Shown piece by piece: positions 1-11,869 of a DNA stretch of 64,000 nucleotides. The DNA is taken from the NCBI RefSeq assembly GCF_009727055.1, contig NC_052359.1:23718501-23782500 (forward strand), in the 5' to 3' direction. The notes beneath the pieces were generated by a model. It was not told the DNA's origin. It saw only the letters and a program-made list of their open reading frames with translations, and searched no databases. The DNA comes from Benincasa hispida (Eukaryota; Streptophyta; Magnoliopsida; Cucurbitales; Cucurbitaceae). The translations under genes were made by a program, and so were the position numbers. Positions within the stretch are counted from its first letter, which is position 1; each line of letters starts with the position of its first letter.

Positions 1-2
1 AA

Positions 3-479
3 CAGACTGAGGTAAAGGCCGTTTTGAATATAGAAATGTTTAAAATAGCTAAAACTCAAAATAAGAAACGAAAGATTTATCCAAATACCCATCTTTGGTA
101 CTTAAAATTATGAGACATAAATCTCAATATAATTGGGAGATTGGTTAGGAGTGGACTTGTAAATCAGTTAGAAGATAACTCTTTACCTCCATGTGAATCT
201 TATCTTGAGGGTAAAATAACCAAAAGATCTTTTTCAGGAAAAGGTCTTAGAACCAAAGAATCCTTAGAGCTAGTACATTTAGACCTTTGCGGTCCGATGA
301 ATGTTAAAGCTAGAGAAAGGTTTAAATATTTCATCAACTTTTTAAATGATTATTCGAGATATGACTATATTTACTTAATGCATCATAAGTCCAAAACACT
401 TGAAATGTTCAAGGAATATAAAGGTTGAGAACCAATTAGGTAAAAAAATTAAAACACTTCGATCAGACCGCAATTTAAA
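3..479 (+). pseudogene. Ty1/copia integrase N-terminal relic
   Basis: The frame starting at base 3 reads as the end of copia gag-pol: a GAG-pre-integrase segment (NTHLWYLKL, where intact elements have an LWH.RLGH motif), then a CESYLEGK zinc-finger-like stretch, then the start of the integrase catalytic core (HLDLCGP and NDYSRY around 275-360). The finger is damaged and a TGA at 111 replaces the usual Gly. After 428 a one-base frameshift moves the frame, and similarity continues (VENQLGKK, LRSDR) to about 479. The rest of the core, RT and RNase H are absent. In an intact element this enzyme inserts the cDNA into the host genome. The left part lies outside the window. Identification rests on motif memory, not a search. 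Confidence 0.85.
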
Positions 480-710
480 ATGATTTCTCGACATTAACTT
501 AAAGTTAAATTAATTCGACATAAATCCAAATCTTTCCTTTAAACAAAACTGAATTTCGAAATTAACAAAATTGCCCTCAAATTTTACGCAATTATAGAAT
601 TGGAATTATGAAAAACTCGGGGTGTTACAGACTATATGAGAAATCGATCATCAAAATAAATTAACATTAGCGCACAATTTATCAAACAAGTTCTCACAAA
701 AAAAATCATT

Positions 711-919
711 AAGATTAAAAGAAGGCCAAATTTTAGACAATGAAATGATATTAAAAAAAAAAAAATGAAGGAATAACATAGAGCATTCATTATACTTAAA
801 ACGTAAAAGGATGCGAATATTATGATTGATGCCCAATTATGCATAAGATTAAAAGAAGGCCAAATTTTAGACAATGAAATGATATTAAAAAAAAAAAAAT
901 GAAGGAATAACATAGAGCA
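711..919. repeat. 75-bp direct repeat pair
   Basis: The block at 711-785 recurs at 845-919, starting AAGATTAAAAGAAGGCC and ending CATAGAGCA, each with a long A-run. The two copies look identical apart from the A-run and are 59 bp apart. Either a recent local duplication or an assembly duplication could explain it. Confidence 0.9.
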
Positions 920-1117
920 ATTATTCTCCTTTTAATGTAATTGGAGGAGATAAAAGTTCACATAATCTTAATCACCATGCAATTTTCTAGTTCATTACAT
1001 AATCATAAAAATTACTAAACCCACTTCAACAATTTATACAAAAAAAAAAATAAAAAATAATACAATTATCAAATAGATGTCATTGTTTCCACAGCTAACA
1101 CAAATTAATAAACATTA

Positions 1118-1141
1118 CATATATATACATATATATATATT
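1118..1141. repeat. AT/CATATA microsatellite
   Basis: Alternating CATATATA units, about 24 bp, inside the AT-rich spacer. Confidence 0.85.
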
Positions 1142-2202
1142 TAGTAAAATAGAGAATTAATTTTTCCTTATAAAGTAAATGTGCCGTAAAAAATAAAACT
1201 TAGCGCAAAATTCACTAAGAAAGATAACACGTTAATAACTGCATTTTACAAAACTTTACTTAGACAACAATTAATTGGAGAAAAAAAAAACATCAGTGGA
1301 ATTTACAAGCATAATGGAAAGTAATTCTAGAATATTAATATGTACACAAGGGCAAAAGAGATTAGAAACACAACAAGAAGAAGATGGTTGCGTATAATTC
1401 TATACAATGACATAGAAAGGGAAAAATTTAAACAAAACAGAAAAGAATTACACAGTAAAAAGGGCTCTAAAATGAGAGAATCTGAGAAAATGTAACATAG
1501 AATATAGGAGAATATGTAACGTTATATACATGAGAGAATGTGAGCTCAATAACTTTTACTCACTCTAGTGTCTGAGTTTCTTAAATAATTATTTCCTACG
1601 ATAGAACAGATTAACTTTCTTATGGGAGCAGCACTTCATCCACAAGATCTAGCGAACTATGCTTTGTAGAAATAAACCAAACTTCATAAACTTGATAAAA
1701 CGTGAGAAATTTTTATGAGAGAAAAGTGTTATGAAAAGTTCTTAAATGCCATTTGAAGAAGATACATATTTATAGACTATTCCTGGCCATTCGAATAGTT
1801 ATGTCTCAAGTTGATTAATTACAAAAATATATGTTTATTTATGAAACGACATAACTCTACAGGATTGCGGCTTGTTTTCAAGAAAATGAAGATGTGGAAG
1901 ACTTCAGATGAACTGATCATGCCTCCAATGACTCATAGGATAAGTTCAAAGTCTGATTAGACGGATTGATTCTGTTCTAGGTGTTGCCCAGCACCGCAGC
2001 GCTAAGTTGCTTGGGGCATTTTCATCATTTTCCGTTCCTTAAAGTTTTGGGTGCTCGGTATCGGTCTTAATAACTCTAAATTAAACTTGAATGGCCTACA
2101 ACACTCCGAAATGCATAATTTGTTCGAGAATCTACAATTGTAAACATTGAAGTACATTAAATATAATAAGCAAGTGGATTAGAGGCATCGAAGTAACTCC
2201 TT

Positions 2203-2388
2203 TCAGGAGGTAACAGTCTGAATAAATCTCTATACAACCTGAAGCAAAGTCTGGATGCTTGGTTTGCAAAGATGAGCTCGTCTTTTTGGTGGGGTTTTCA
2301 TGGTTCAAAAGTTGACGCATCAATGTTCATTCTCAATAAGGGTGCTTTCGTCTATTTTTACCAAACATCCACCAAAGATCTTTGTCAC
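2203..2388 (+). pseudogene. Ty1/copia reverse transcriptase fragment
   Basis: The frame from 2203 contains SLYNLKQSLDAWFAK, matching the copia RT hallmark (K)SLYGLKQAPRAWF. It is followed by a GFHGSKVDASMFI stretch that matches the usual GF..SKAD.SLF segment. The catalytic Y-[VM]-D-D block that should follow is absent or unrecognisable, and the frame stops near 2388. It is a roughly 60-residue relic without flanking pol domains. Confidence 0.7.
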
Positions 2389-3179
2389 AAAATGATAATT
2401 TGAACGACTCCTTTTCAAAAATTCCATCTGCCAAAATCACATCAATAATGTACATATGTTTTTTTCTTCCCATCTTGCCATCAAGTATGGGAAGTGTAAG
2501 CTAATTTACACATATATTTTAGGTTTCTACACGGGATAGGTGCTATGAATGAATAATAGACCGAATATTTAGCTCCCATTTTATAACAATTTTATTTTTT
2601 TCTAAAGAAAAATGTTATATCATTTATAAAAAACAAAAAGAAAGAAAGAAAGAATAGGTTTGATTTTTTTTTTTTTGTTTAATTTTAAAAATTAGTGGGA
2701 TTTTGTTCCTTTTTTCACTTTTCTTCTTCGAAAAGGTTACATTTGAAAGTTAGAGCAGTGAGATCAATTTCAGTCTAACCACTCGAACATAAGACTAAGG
2801 CTAATGTGAACCACTTCAAAGAAATATAATCATGGAAAGGGAAAAAAATTCTCTAATTCTTGAAGAGGAGATGAGTAGCAACACCTAGAAAATAATCTTT
2901 ATCGATAATAAGGATACACACAATAAATATATATATATAGTTGTTTCTAATATATGTTAATTCTTTTAATATTTAATTAATCAAATATGATAAATATATT
3001 TTTTCCTTGGTATATTATTCAATATTAATTTGAACACTTCAAATTAAATATATTTTTTTCGTTTATGTTTAATATATCAAATATCTTCAGTATTGATTGA
3101 ACATTTTTTAAAAAAAAAAACCCAACTAAATTGATCTTCTAAGTCAATTGTGAAACTCATTCATATTTGAAAACACCCA
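2389..3179. other. AT-rich spacer, no gene seen
   Basis: Low-complexity A/T sequence with T and A homopolymers and a TATATATA run near 2930. No reading frame resembles a known protein. Part of it could be the upstream (U3) portion of the copia LTR that follows, but no TG start could be fixed. Confidence 0.5.
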
Positions 3180-4264
3180 TCTCCATTCGCGTTACTATAT
3201 AGTTCTCATGTTTCCTCTTCCTCAAACACCAAAAAAAAAAAAAAAAAAAAAGGAAAAAGCTACATAGGAGACTCTTCACACTCTATCACTTTTTTTCCCA
3301 AAGATCATCGAGAAAAAAATCAGAAGATCTTGAACATTAATAACGTATGTAAATGACCTATATACACTCGTTAATAAATATGGTTGCCCTCTGATCTTCA
3401 TTCAAAATATAGATTATTGGAGATTTGTTTCGTTGGCTTTATATTTTTCCAAGGTAGTGGTTTATGCAGATGTCTCAAATAAAATCTTAACATCTTTCTC
3501 TGACATAAGAGTATCTTCCTGTAGAATATTTTTCTTATTTGCAAATACTCGAGTGTAATATTTTATCCGATATTTTTTCTATATCAAAGCGTGACTTTTC
3601 GATTCCAAATGGATATTTGTTTCTTTTCTTGAATTTGATTACATAAAGAGAATTATGTTGTCCATTTAGGTCAGCCGCATATTTTAATTTATTAAGCAAG
3701 ATGATTTCTATTCGATGATCGATTTGTTCTGCATTATGTTTTTTGCTCCTTGATCATTATTGCGCTGTGCAAGTCCTTTATCTGTTGAAGTGAAACACTT
3801 TGAAGTAAATTAAGGTTTAGGGGAAGCCTAAGCCATTGCTTCTGGAGAAGGGATTCTCAGTCTTAGGGGGAGCCTAAGATCAACTTCGGAGAAGGAGTTC
3901 TTCATCTTAGGGGATCCTAAAATTCATCAGTGAAGGGAGTTTGCTGACTTGAGGAAAGATATCACTGTGAGAGGAGTCTCACAGATATCACCGTGAGGAA
4001 AGGTTAACATTAATATTATCAAGCTTGAGGGACCAAGTATACTTGAGAGGGAGTCTCACATCTAGGGGGAGCGTAGATGATCAATGAGTTAAGCTCTACA
4101 AGAGTCACTGTAGTAGTTGTGTATTTTAGATAAGTACTGCGTTGTAAACTGCTTAACGCTTTAATATTAATGGATTATCTTTCCTGGGCACATTGCCCCC
4201 CAGATTGATTGTTAATGCTTTCCATTTAACATCCATATGTCCGAGTCATCCTGTTGCCTTTTCA
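3180..4264 (+). mobile_element. SIRE-like Ty1/copia 5' LTR (start not defined)
   Basis: The sequence ends in CTTTTCA two bases before a primer-binding site, as a 5' LTR should. The distal part (about 3810-4110) carries repeated AGGGGGAGCCTAAG-type blocks, and CTGGGCACATTGCCCCCCAG lies near 4184. Both are typical of SIRE/Maximus LTR ends as I recall them. A TATATAG near 3195 may be the promoter. The left boundary is approximate, and no matching 3' LTR is visible in the window. Confidence 0.6.
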
Positions 4265-4266
4265 AT

Positions 4267-4278
4267 TGGTATCAGAGG
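4267..4278 (+). promoter_or_regulatory. Primer-binding site, initiator-Met tRNA
   Basis: TGGTATCAGAGG, the standard copia primer site complementary to the 3' end of initiator tRNA-Met, two bases after the LTR end. Confidence 0.85.
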
Positions 4279-4307
4279 AGCTCACCTTTACCTCAGGTGT
4301 TTCGATC

Positions 4308-5330
4308 ATGGATGGGATCAAAGAAGGTGGCTCTACCACTCATCCTCTGATTCTAGATGGAACAAACTTTTCATATTGGAAAGCTCAAATGACTACCTTC
4401 TTGAAGTCAACTGACAACAAATCTTGGAAGATTGTTGTAACTGGATGGTCTCATCCCACCATCAAAACTGATGATGGAAAAGAAATCTTGAAGCTAGAGT
4501 CTTAGTGGTCTGAAAAATAATATGAAGCTTCATTGGGGAATTCTCGTTCCTTGAATGCTATATTTAATGATGTAGACCGCAACATATTCAGACTAATTAA
4601 TATTTGCATCTCTTCTAAGGAAGCATGAGACATTTTATCTGTTACTTATGAGGGAACTTTTAGAGTCAAGATTGTCAAGGTTGCAATTGTTGACATCAAA
4701 TTTTGACAGTCTTAGAATGCATGATGAAGAATTCATTGCTGAGTTCAATTTTCGGCTATTAGATATTGCAAATGAGCCATTTGCTCTCGGAAAAAAAATT
4801 TCAGAAGAAAAACTTGTCTAGGAGGTGCTTAGGTCACTACCTAAGAGATTTGATATGAAAGTTACTGTCATTGAGGAAGCTCAAGACATAACAAAGTTGA
4901 GAGTAGATGAATATTTTGGTTCCTTACTTATGTTTAAGATGGAAAGACCATGAAGAAAAATAAGGATATTACTCTTCAATCATCAGTTAAAGAGGAGCTT
5001 GTTGATCTTGATAGAAGGTCAGATGATTCCCTTATTGAATTTATATCATTACTTTCAAAATAGTTTAACCATGTCCTTAAAAGGTTCAGTAAGAAGTCTG
5101 CCATTTATAACAACTACAAGTCTGATGGTTTGTCTCCCTAAAAAAAATTCAGGTCTTAGAATAGCAAGAAGGAAACTAACAAGTCAGGTACTTTCTGTAG
5201 AGAATCTAATTCCAGCAAAAGCGTGTGATCGCCTTACAATTTTGAAAAATGTTTTTGTGAGAAACTAAAATCAGTGAACTCATGAAAATATTCAAAGGAT
5301 AAATATACAAAAGGACCTAAGTATGCTTCT
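4308..5330 (+). pseudogene. SIRE-like copia gag, broken
   Basis: Starts at the ATG 30 bp after the primer site. The first 66 residues are open and contain LDGTNFSYWKAQM, typical of copia gag (DUF4219/UBN2 region). A TAG at 4504 ends the frame. Similarity continues through WSEK, SLGNSRSLNAIF, ILSVTYEGT and VLRSLPKRFDMKVT with further stops (for example in place of Trp at about 4626) and frameshifts, fading near 5330. Intact gag forms the virus-like particle. The zinc-knuckle end is not here. A matching zinc-knuckle relic lies at 11634-11850, possibly the same gene split by later insertions. Confidence 0.8.
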
Positions 5331-5456
5331 AATGAAGAAGAGGGGAAGAAATGAACTCACCCTCGTGGATTATTTTCCTTCTTCACATTTTCTCTCTAAA
5401 GGTCAAGAAAAATCTCGAGCTTCTCAACAAATAAGAACACCATCTCCAAGGCTACC

Positions 5457-6816
5457 TATCACACCCCGCCTTGAGCCCGCCTCTTGGGCCCGAAGAGAGG
5501 TGTAAGGGACCACAGATACCACCCTTTTGTGATACCTATTGCCCATCTCTACCTTACTACACTCAGTAAACTTTAAGTCAAGGAGCTAAACAACAATTGG
5601 TTGAGTAGGCCCATTTTATTACAATAATGTAACGTTTATACAACTCCAGGATTAACTACAAAGTTTACATCAACAAATCTAAATGTCGGGAGTGTGATTG
5701 TAGCTTGTGGCAGACCTTGACCTTAGCAGCACCCTGGAACTCCTCAACCTCTGCTACCTGGGGGTGGGGGGGGTGGGGAAGAAATAAAACATGGAAAATG
5801 TGAGCTACAAAGCTCATTGAGTGGCGGTTTTATACAAACATAAGTTTGATTTTAGAAATTCATTTTTGGGAATATAATTCCAAAAACAACAATCACATAA
5901 CAAAATGTAACCATCCCAGCCTATCAGCTGGACAACCTTGGCATGATCATGTATCTTCCCCGGGTATTCACCGCGAATAACCCACGATGACCAACGTGGA
6001 CACAATCCTATAGTCCACTGAGTATATTGATAATTCTAGTCAGGTACCTTGACAATCCCAGCCAAGCATCCACAAGGCATGCTAACAGTATCTTGAGTAC
6101 AAATCCCGTTTCAACACAATGACACGCTCATTATGACAACAACACAACAACAATCAAATCCAAACAAGACACATTTCTCGATCATGCCAATATTTCAAAT
6201 ATAACCTATATATATATATTCACATATATATATAGAAATCAATCATACAAATAATAGAATAACCACTCACCTTGGTTGGTTAGGAACTTTCCTCTCTGAA
6301 ATTCCTTAGGTTTCCTCGGTTTCCCTTTTTTAACCCTAAATTTTAGATTCAAATACAAGCTTAGATTACTCATAGTTATAGACCTTATTTTAAGATACTT
6401 ACTTCTGAAAACATGTTTTAAATTCTCTCAGGAAGGTTACCTTAAAATCTTAGCTCAAAACTCTTCGTGGTTTTGCCGGAATCTTCAAATAATCAAGACT
6501 GGCTCAAGCTTATCCGAGAGCTCGACCATTCTATATTTTCCTGACTCTCTAGCTTGATTTCCTTAGAGTTTCTTTTCTGACAGCCCTACCCTAAAAACTA
6601 GACTCTCTTAGTTTTTAAGTGGCTTTGAAATCACTCCAAGCGCATGAGTATTCTGGGAGAACTCCACGTCCCAAATTGATGTTACTTTCAGATCTTACTT
6701 TCCGCCAGCATCTCCTCCTCTTGGAACCTCTTGACCAACACATGGTCTTGCTACCAACGCATGCATTCCTTCATTGATGCATAATCTTCTCCTAATCAGC
6801 CCTCATACACTCTTCT
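5457..6816 (-). mobile_element. Truncated LTR of the Tekay-like T family
   Basis: Plus-strand sequence begins TATCACACCCCGCC, a mutated form of the TGTCACACC terminus seen at 14310, 28169 and 42076. It continues with the same blocks, such as GTGGCAGACCTTGACC, CACCCTGGAACTCCTCA and TTTGCCGGAATC. It stops abruptly at 6816 against a copia-like LTR, so the U3 part is missing. There is no target duplication. A poly-G run (5761-5777) is internal. Confidence 0.8.
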
Positions 6817-8480
6817 TGTTGGATTTTATGTCCTAAAACTCGTACTTTGTAAATTAATAAACATATTCTGTTTTTTTTTTGTTGATAAAATTGTTATTGA
6901 AATTGTAATCTTGAATCCAATAAACTAAGGTCCCGAGGCTATTTAATAGAGTTTGAACTTTATGTAGTGACATAAATGTGGATCAAGTTCAAATATATAG
7001 TCAAAATGGTCTATAGTATATGAATAAGGTTGGACGCCTTATTCTGGGGACACTATGGATGCGACCCATTTTTTAGTTAGTATAAACGATGTGAACCTAA
7101 TTCGTTCATGTGGAGACATGAAAATGGGGGCATCCTATGTAAAGAGTTTACATAAGATTGAACCATAAAATAGTCACCTTTTACGTTATGAACGTCGTTT
7201 TATGTATAAAACTGACTATTTCGTTAATTGATGACCTAGGTAACTTAATCTTAATCCTGAGCTAACTATGAACTCCTGTTCACTCGGAATTATCCTTAGA
7301 TCTGCATAGGTGAGGGCAGCTCATTATCGCTGGCCCAATAAGCCTCCCATTTCAGGGGTAAGATCAGGTAGATAGCTGGAAACATAGGGTGCAAGACGGA
7401 ATTCACTCCTACCCGTTGTAGGGATAGTAGATAGGTTGTTCCCTTTAGTATTGAATGCAGGTCTTGAACAAGGGGCCTCACCCTCTCCTTGGCCCGAGAG
7501 GGGTTCGGTTTATATGTTGGACCTTAAACCAATTGTTCATTAGAGGATCAGTGGAACTTAAGGAACAAGATGTAATCTTGGGGGTAAAACGGTTTTTATG
7601 ACCCAACCGAGATTACGAACAACCTGTGAAGGATTAAGTTACTAATCATGGTTATAAAATGGACACAAATATATCTATATTGAGGGGATTACAACTACGA
7701 AACTATAGTGGAATGACTTGTTAGTTAACGAATGTTGATTAGCTCCGTCTAAAAGAGTTTTAGCCAGTTAATTTCGGATCGTTGGAGCCCATGATCTATA
7801 GGTCCATTATGTTCCCCTACTAGCTCATATGGAATAAACTTAGAACAGTATGATAGAATAAGTCGAATTGTTCGAATTAGGTGAAGAGAGAGAAACTGAC
7901 AAGTATATGTGATATAATGGTCGGGTTTTTAGTTTAGAGATACAGCTTTAATATTTAAATGTGATTTAAATATCAAGAATATGAATACGTTCATATTCGG
8001 AAGCTCGGAAATAATAGAAATGGTCAAAGATGTAAAAAGTCAAAAGTTGACTTGACTTTGAAAAGTCAAACTTTGACCGACCTTATATTCAAATGTGATT
8101 TGAATTTGGAGAAAATGAATGTGGATTCATGCTTGAAAGGTCAAAATTAGTCAACACGAGAAAAATCATAAAAATTTAAAATATTGACTTTTTGGTCAAA
8201 GTTTAACTTTGACAAAATGACTATTTTGCCCTTAGACTAAAGTTAGTGGAAAAATCCAAACTTTTGTTGGATAATTCCACTAACAAGTAAGTGGGCTAGG
8301 TGTTGGCTTATGGTGGAGACATTAAGCCCACTTAGATAGTGGATTCTAGGTGTTGGATTTTTATGGATTTGTTTCATGCAATTTTGCATGGCCTTTTTCT
8401 ATAAATATGGGCTTTTCAATTTGGAATAAAAACTTTTTGATATTTTACCAATTTTAGTTTCTAAAATTGGGCTGAATGTA
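6817..8480 (+). mobile_element. Copia-type LTR, plus orientation
   Basis: Begins TGTTGGATTTTATGTCC, the start of a copia LTR family whose minus-strand copies occur at 8485-11632 and 11870-13700. A TATA box (CTATAAATA, 8399-8407) sits near the distal end. No primer site or gag follows. Instead an inverted partial copy of the family begins at about 8485, so this is an LTR without a body. The right edge is approximate. Confidence 0.6.
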
Positions 8481-8484
8481 AAAA

Positions 8485-9746
8485 AGATAAACCAATCATT
8501 TCACAGTTCAGTCTTGTATAAACTCTTTATACAGGATACCCCTACTCACATGTCTCCACATGAACAATATGGCTCATATTGTTTGTAACATTTACAATTC
8601 ATGTAACAATTATAAAGTGGTTCGTATCCACAGTCTTACCAAGATAAGACACCCAAATCATTTCTTTTTACTATCCTTAGTGAGTTAACAAGGGGACCTT
8701 ATCGACATACAGATTCAGAGATCCAATGATGTGAGATTAATTTAATTTTAAACTCTTTTAATTAAATCAGTCAATATTCATTAACTACTAGTCACTCCAT
8801 TAAGGATCGATAGTTGCACTCTTCGCACTGTAGATGTATTTTTGTGTCCATTGATACAAAAAATCAACAGTGAGTCGACTCTTCATAAATTGCTCATAAC
8901 TATAGCTGGGTTAAAATATTTGAACAATTCAAATAATTCTTTTTTACTATTCTTAGAGAGCTAACAAGGGTACCTTATAGACATATAGATTAAAAGATCC
9001 AATAATATGAGATTAATTTAATTAAACTCTTTTAATTAAATCAATCAATATTCATTAACTACCAGTCACTCCACTAAGGATCGATAGTTGCACTCTTTGC
9101 ATTGTAGATGTATTTCTGTGTCCATCGATACAAAAAATCAACAGTGAGTCAACCTTTCATAAATTGCTCATAACTATAGCTAGGTCAAAATACTGTTTTA
9201 CCCATATAGTTTCATCTAACTTCTTAAGTACCACTGATTCTTCCAGTGAACAAATAGTTTATAGTCCAACTATAAACTAACACCTCTTAGGCCAATGAGA
9301 GATTAATGCCTCATTGTTCAAGATTCGAAATCAATTGCTAAGGGAGCAATTTATCTACTTTCCTTATGATCGGGAAGGACTGAATTCCTTCTTGTGTAGG
9401 TATGTTCCTAGTTCCCTACTCAGACAAATCTCCAAAAGTGTAGGCTTGTTGACTCGGTTAACACCACCACTCTCACCCATATAGATTAAAGGATTGTCCT
9501 CATACACAGGAATTCACATCTCACTCAGGATTAAGATCAAGTCACCTATGGTCATCCTAGTGAAATATTGGTTTCTTCAAGTAACGGTGTTATAAAGAGA
9601 AACCAATCCTTTCACAGTCCAATCTTGTATAAACTCTTTATGCAGGATATCCCCACTCACATGTGTCCACATGAACAATATGGCTCATATTATCTGTAAC
9701 GCATACAATTCATATAACAATTACAAAGTGGGTCGTATCCATAGTG
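8485..9746 (-). mobile_element. Copia-type LTR, minus orientation, part 1, with tandem duplication
   Basis: Inverted relative of the 6817 LTR. A 275-bp block (8662-8936) is repeated in tandem at 8937 to about 9190 with small differences. It carries CACTCCA-TAAGGATCGATAG and ATCAACAGTGAGTC blocks. In addition 8488-8650 resembles 9595-9745. The LTR continues after an inserted solo LTR at 11399. Confidence 0.65.
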
Positions 9747-11398
9747 TGATAATGGGAAAAATACACGTTATCATAGTGCTAAGTTATTAAACAATGTTGG
9801 ATTGCGTTGATTAAAAATAATAAATTGTGTCCATTAAGCATAAAATCTATAATATTGCGATCGCGTGCGTCAGCGCATTGGAACTATTGATTTTTGTATT
9901 TTTTGTGCAGAATATGCGTTAACGCATTACAAAGATTGCGATCATAGGCATTCATCGGTCGAGCGCAACTTCACCGCAAGACCTTGCGTTGATCGCGCTC
10001 GCAAATATTCACCCAAGAAAAATCACCACAACATGGTGGGTGCATTCGGACGAAAGGACAATTAAGATCGATGGAACAGAAAGCTGACAGCAGTCGGATC
10101 CAAATTAAGTTGACAGCCGATAACGGTCACAAAGTACATCCAGCTTTATCGGTGACAATTATCTGGCACATCAGTCAGGAATTAAAGTTGTCCCATCTGT
10201 ACAACCAGGAAAGAGAAGCCGCCTTTCACCTTTTGATGCCCTATAAATACCAAGTGCATTCTTCAGAGAAGGGGTTAAGCAGTTGATTACTTCCTCACTT
10301 TACAAGTTCACATCTCTGTTCATAGTTTTCTTTTCCATTTCGCGGTGGAGCTAGAGAAGAGTGGTGACGCCGGAGATCGTCCAAGGAAGCTCGAGAGAGA
10401 ACCTTGGGGTGTAAGAGCAGAGAGCTGGTTGACTCTCGCAAAAGCGAGAATATCTTTAGAGCACGAGTAGAACAATGTAACTCCTGGTGGCAAGAAATTG
10501 CTTTAGGCTCTTTACTATACTTGCATTGTTATTCTGTACTTCATCTTTTATCTATTCAATGGAAGTTATATTTTTACATCTGCTCACTCTCTTAATACGC
10601 ATGAGTAGCTAAACTAGTTGAATGGGTTGAGAGGAACTAAGCTAACATGATCTAGGAAGTTCATTGCTTGCGATTGTCTTGTCTTATGCTGTGCGAAACA
10701 TCCCTTTAGAGTTGCTCGAGAGAGAATCTAAAGAAAGAACCTAATTTCTCGAGAGAGCTAGGTTAGAATCTGACTTGAAAGAACAAGATTAGGCCTGCAT
10801 AAACAAGAAATTAGGGACTTAGAGATAAGCTCTGTTTGTCAACTTGCATCGCATGCATCCTAGGAATGGGAATGATATTATGCGGTCGCATATTTGTATG
10901 AATGTCATGTTGTCATCGCATAAATAGAAATAGAGGTTTATGTGTAAATCCTGTAGACTTATCGCATATTTATCGCATGCGTTCTAGCCTTAGAAGCCGT
11001 GCATCACGCCGAGAGGTGGTTTACTATTGTATGCATGTTGCATGATCGCAAGGCATGAACGCAACCTAGGGAGTGTTAGCCAAAACCCTTCTCAACCCGT
11101 TCACCGCATATTCATCGTATTTTCCGTTGCCAACTCTTTTCGAACTTTGCCAGATTTATTATTATTTTCATTAACGCAACAATAAACCAACCACCTTATT
11201 TATTTTACCGGTTACCGCAAAGTTTTCATAAGAAAATTATCAACACAAACTATTTTCACAAGTCCCTGTGATCGACCCTGGACTTACCAGGAAACTCAGA
11301 GGAATTTACACTTGGATTCCGCTGGGGAAACTTGAGTGCACAACGTAATTCCATCAACACATATCATCCATTCCCACATTCAATAAAATAACGCATCA
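9747..11398 (+). mobile_element. Solo LTR of the D gypsy family with target duplication
   Basis: Starts TGATAATGGG and ends ACGCATCA (TG...CA). It is flanked by TAGTG (9742-9746) and CAGTG (11399-11403), a 5-bp duplication with one mismatch. It contains a TATA box (CTATAAATACC, 10241-10251). The distal portion (11270-11398) matches, in inverted orientation, the LTR of element D at 61510-61640. No internal region is present, consistent with LTR-LTR recombination. The insertion splits a copia LTR. Short frames at 9865-10595 are LTR sequence, not genes. Confidence 0.85.
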
Positions 11399-11632
11399 CA
11401 GTGTTACTAGGATAAGACATCCAATCTTATCCATTACTGCAGACATTTTAGGTTTAATTTGAACATGAACCAATTGTATGCCTACCACACATTGTTCAAG
11501 TGATATCACATAACCTTGGATTTTCGTTTATTGGATTGAATTAATGCAGTTTGAATGTTAAATGAAATACATATTAAATAAATAATTTGTGGCTACAAGA
11601 TATATACGAGATCTAGGACACTAAATCCAATT
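11399..11632 (-). mobile_element. Copia-type LTR, minus orientation, part 2
   Basis: Continuation of the LTR interrupted at 9747. Read on the minus strand it starts near 11632 with TTGGATTTAGTGTCC, a variant of the TGTTGGATTTTATGTCC start. Confidence 0.6.
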
Positions 11633-11633
11633 C

Positions 11634-11850
11634 GTGCATAAAAAAGGAAAGTATATCATATGTAGAGAGTGTGGTGATTATGGTCACATTCAGGCTGAAT
11701 GTCCTAATTTTATGAAGAAACATAGTAAAGGTTATGTTTTAACTCTATCTGATGTTGAATCTGAATACATTAGTGACTCAGAGGAAGATGTCAAGGCACT
11801 TGTTAGTAACATTTATTCTGTTAGTGTTGACATTGAACAAATAGACGCAA
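11634..11850 (+). pseudogene. Copia gag zinc-knuckle relic
   Basis: The open frame contains CRECGDYGHIQAEC (11661-11702), a CX2CX4HX4C knuckle, then PNF and an acidic stretch (SDVESEYISDSEED), the usual C-terminal layout of SIRE-type gag. Similarity ends near 11850, although the frame stays open to 12113. The element's N-terminal gag may be the relic at 4308-5330, separated by the insertions at 5457-11632. That link is an inference. Confidence 0.75.
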
Positions 11851-11869
11851 TTAGGATCTTAAACACTCA

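Larger units (their letters stand above)
480..2202. other. AT-rich non-coding stretch, no gene seen
   Basis: No credible coding frame on either strand. At 617-629 the sequence ends in CGGGGTGTTACA, the reverse complement of a TGTAACACCCC gypsy LTR start, so 480-629 may be a short minus-strand LTR stub. The rest is A/T-rich with homopolymer runs and the two repeats listed separately. The short frames present are low-complexity. Confidence 0.5.

Noticed and set aside
9865..10595. Three plus-strand frames of 63-71 residues
   Set aside because: They lie in the solo LTR 9747-11398, are in different frames and have no recognisable motif.
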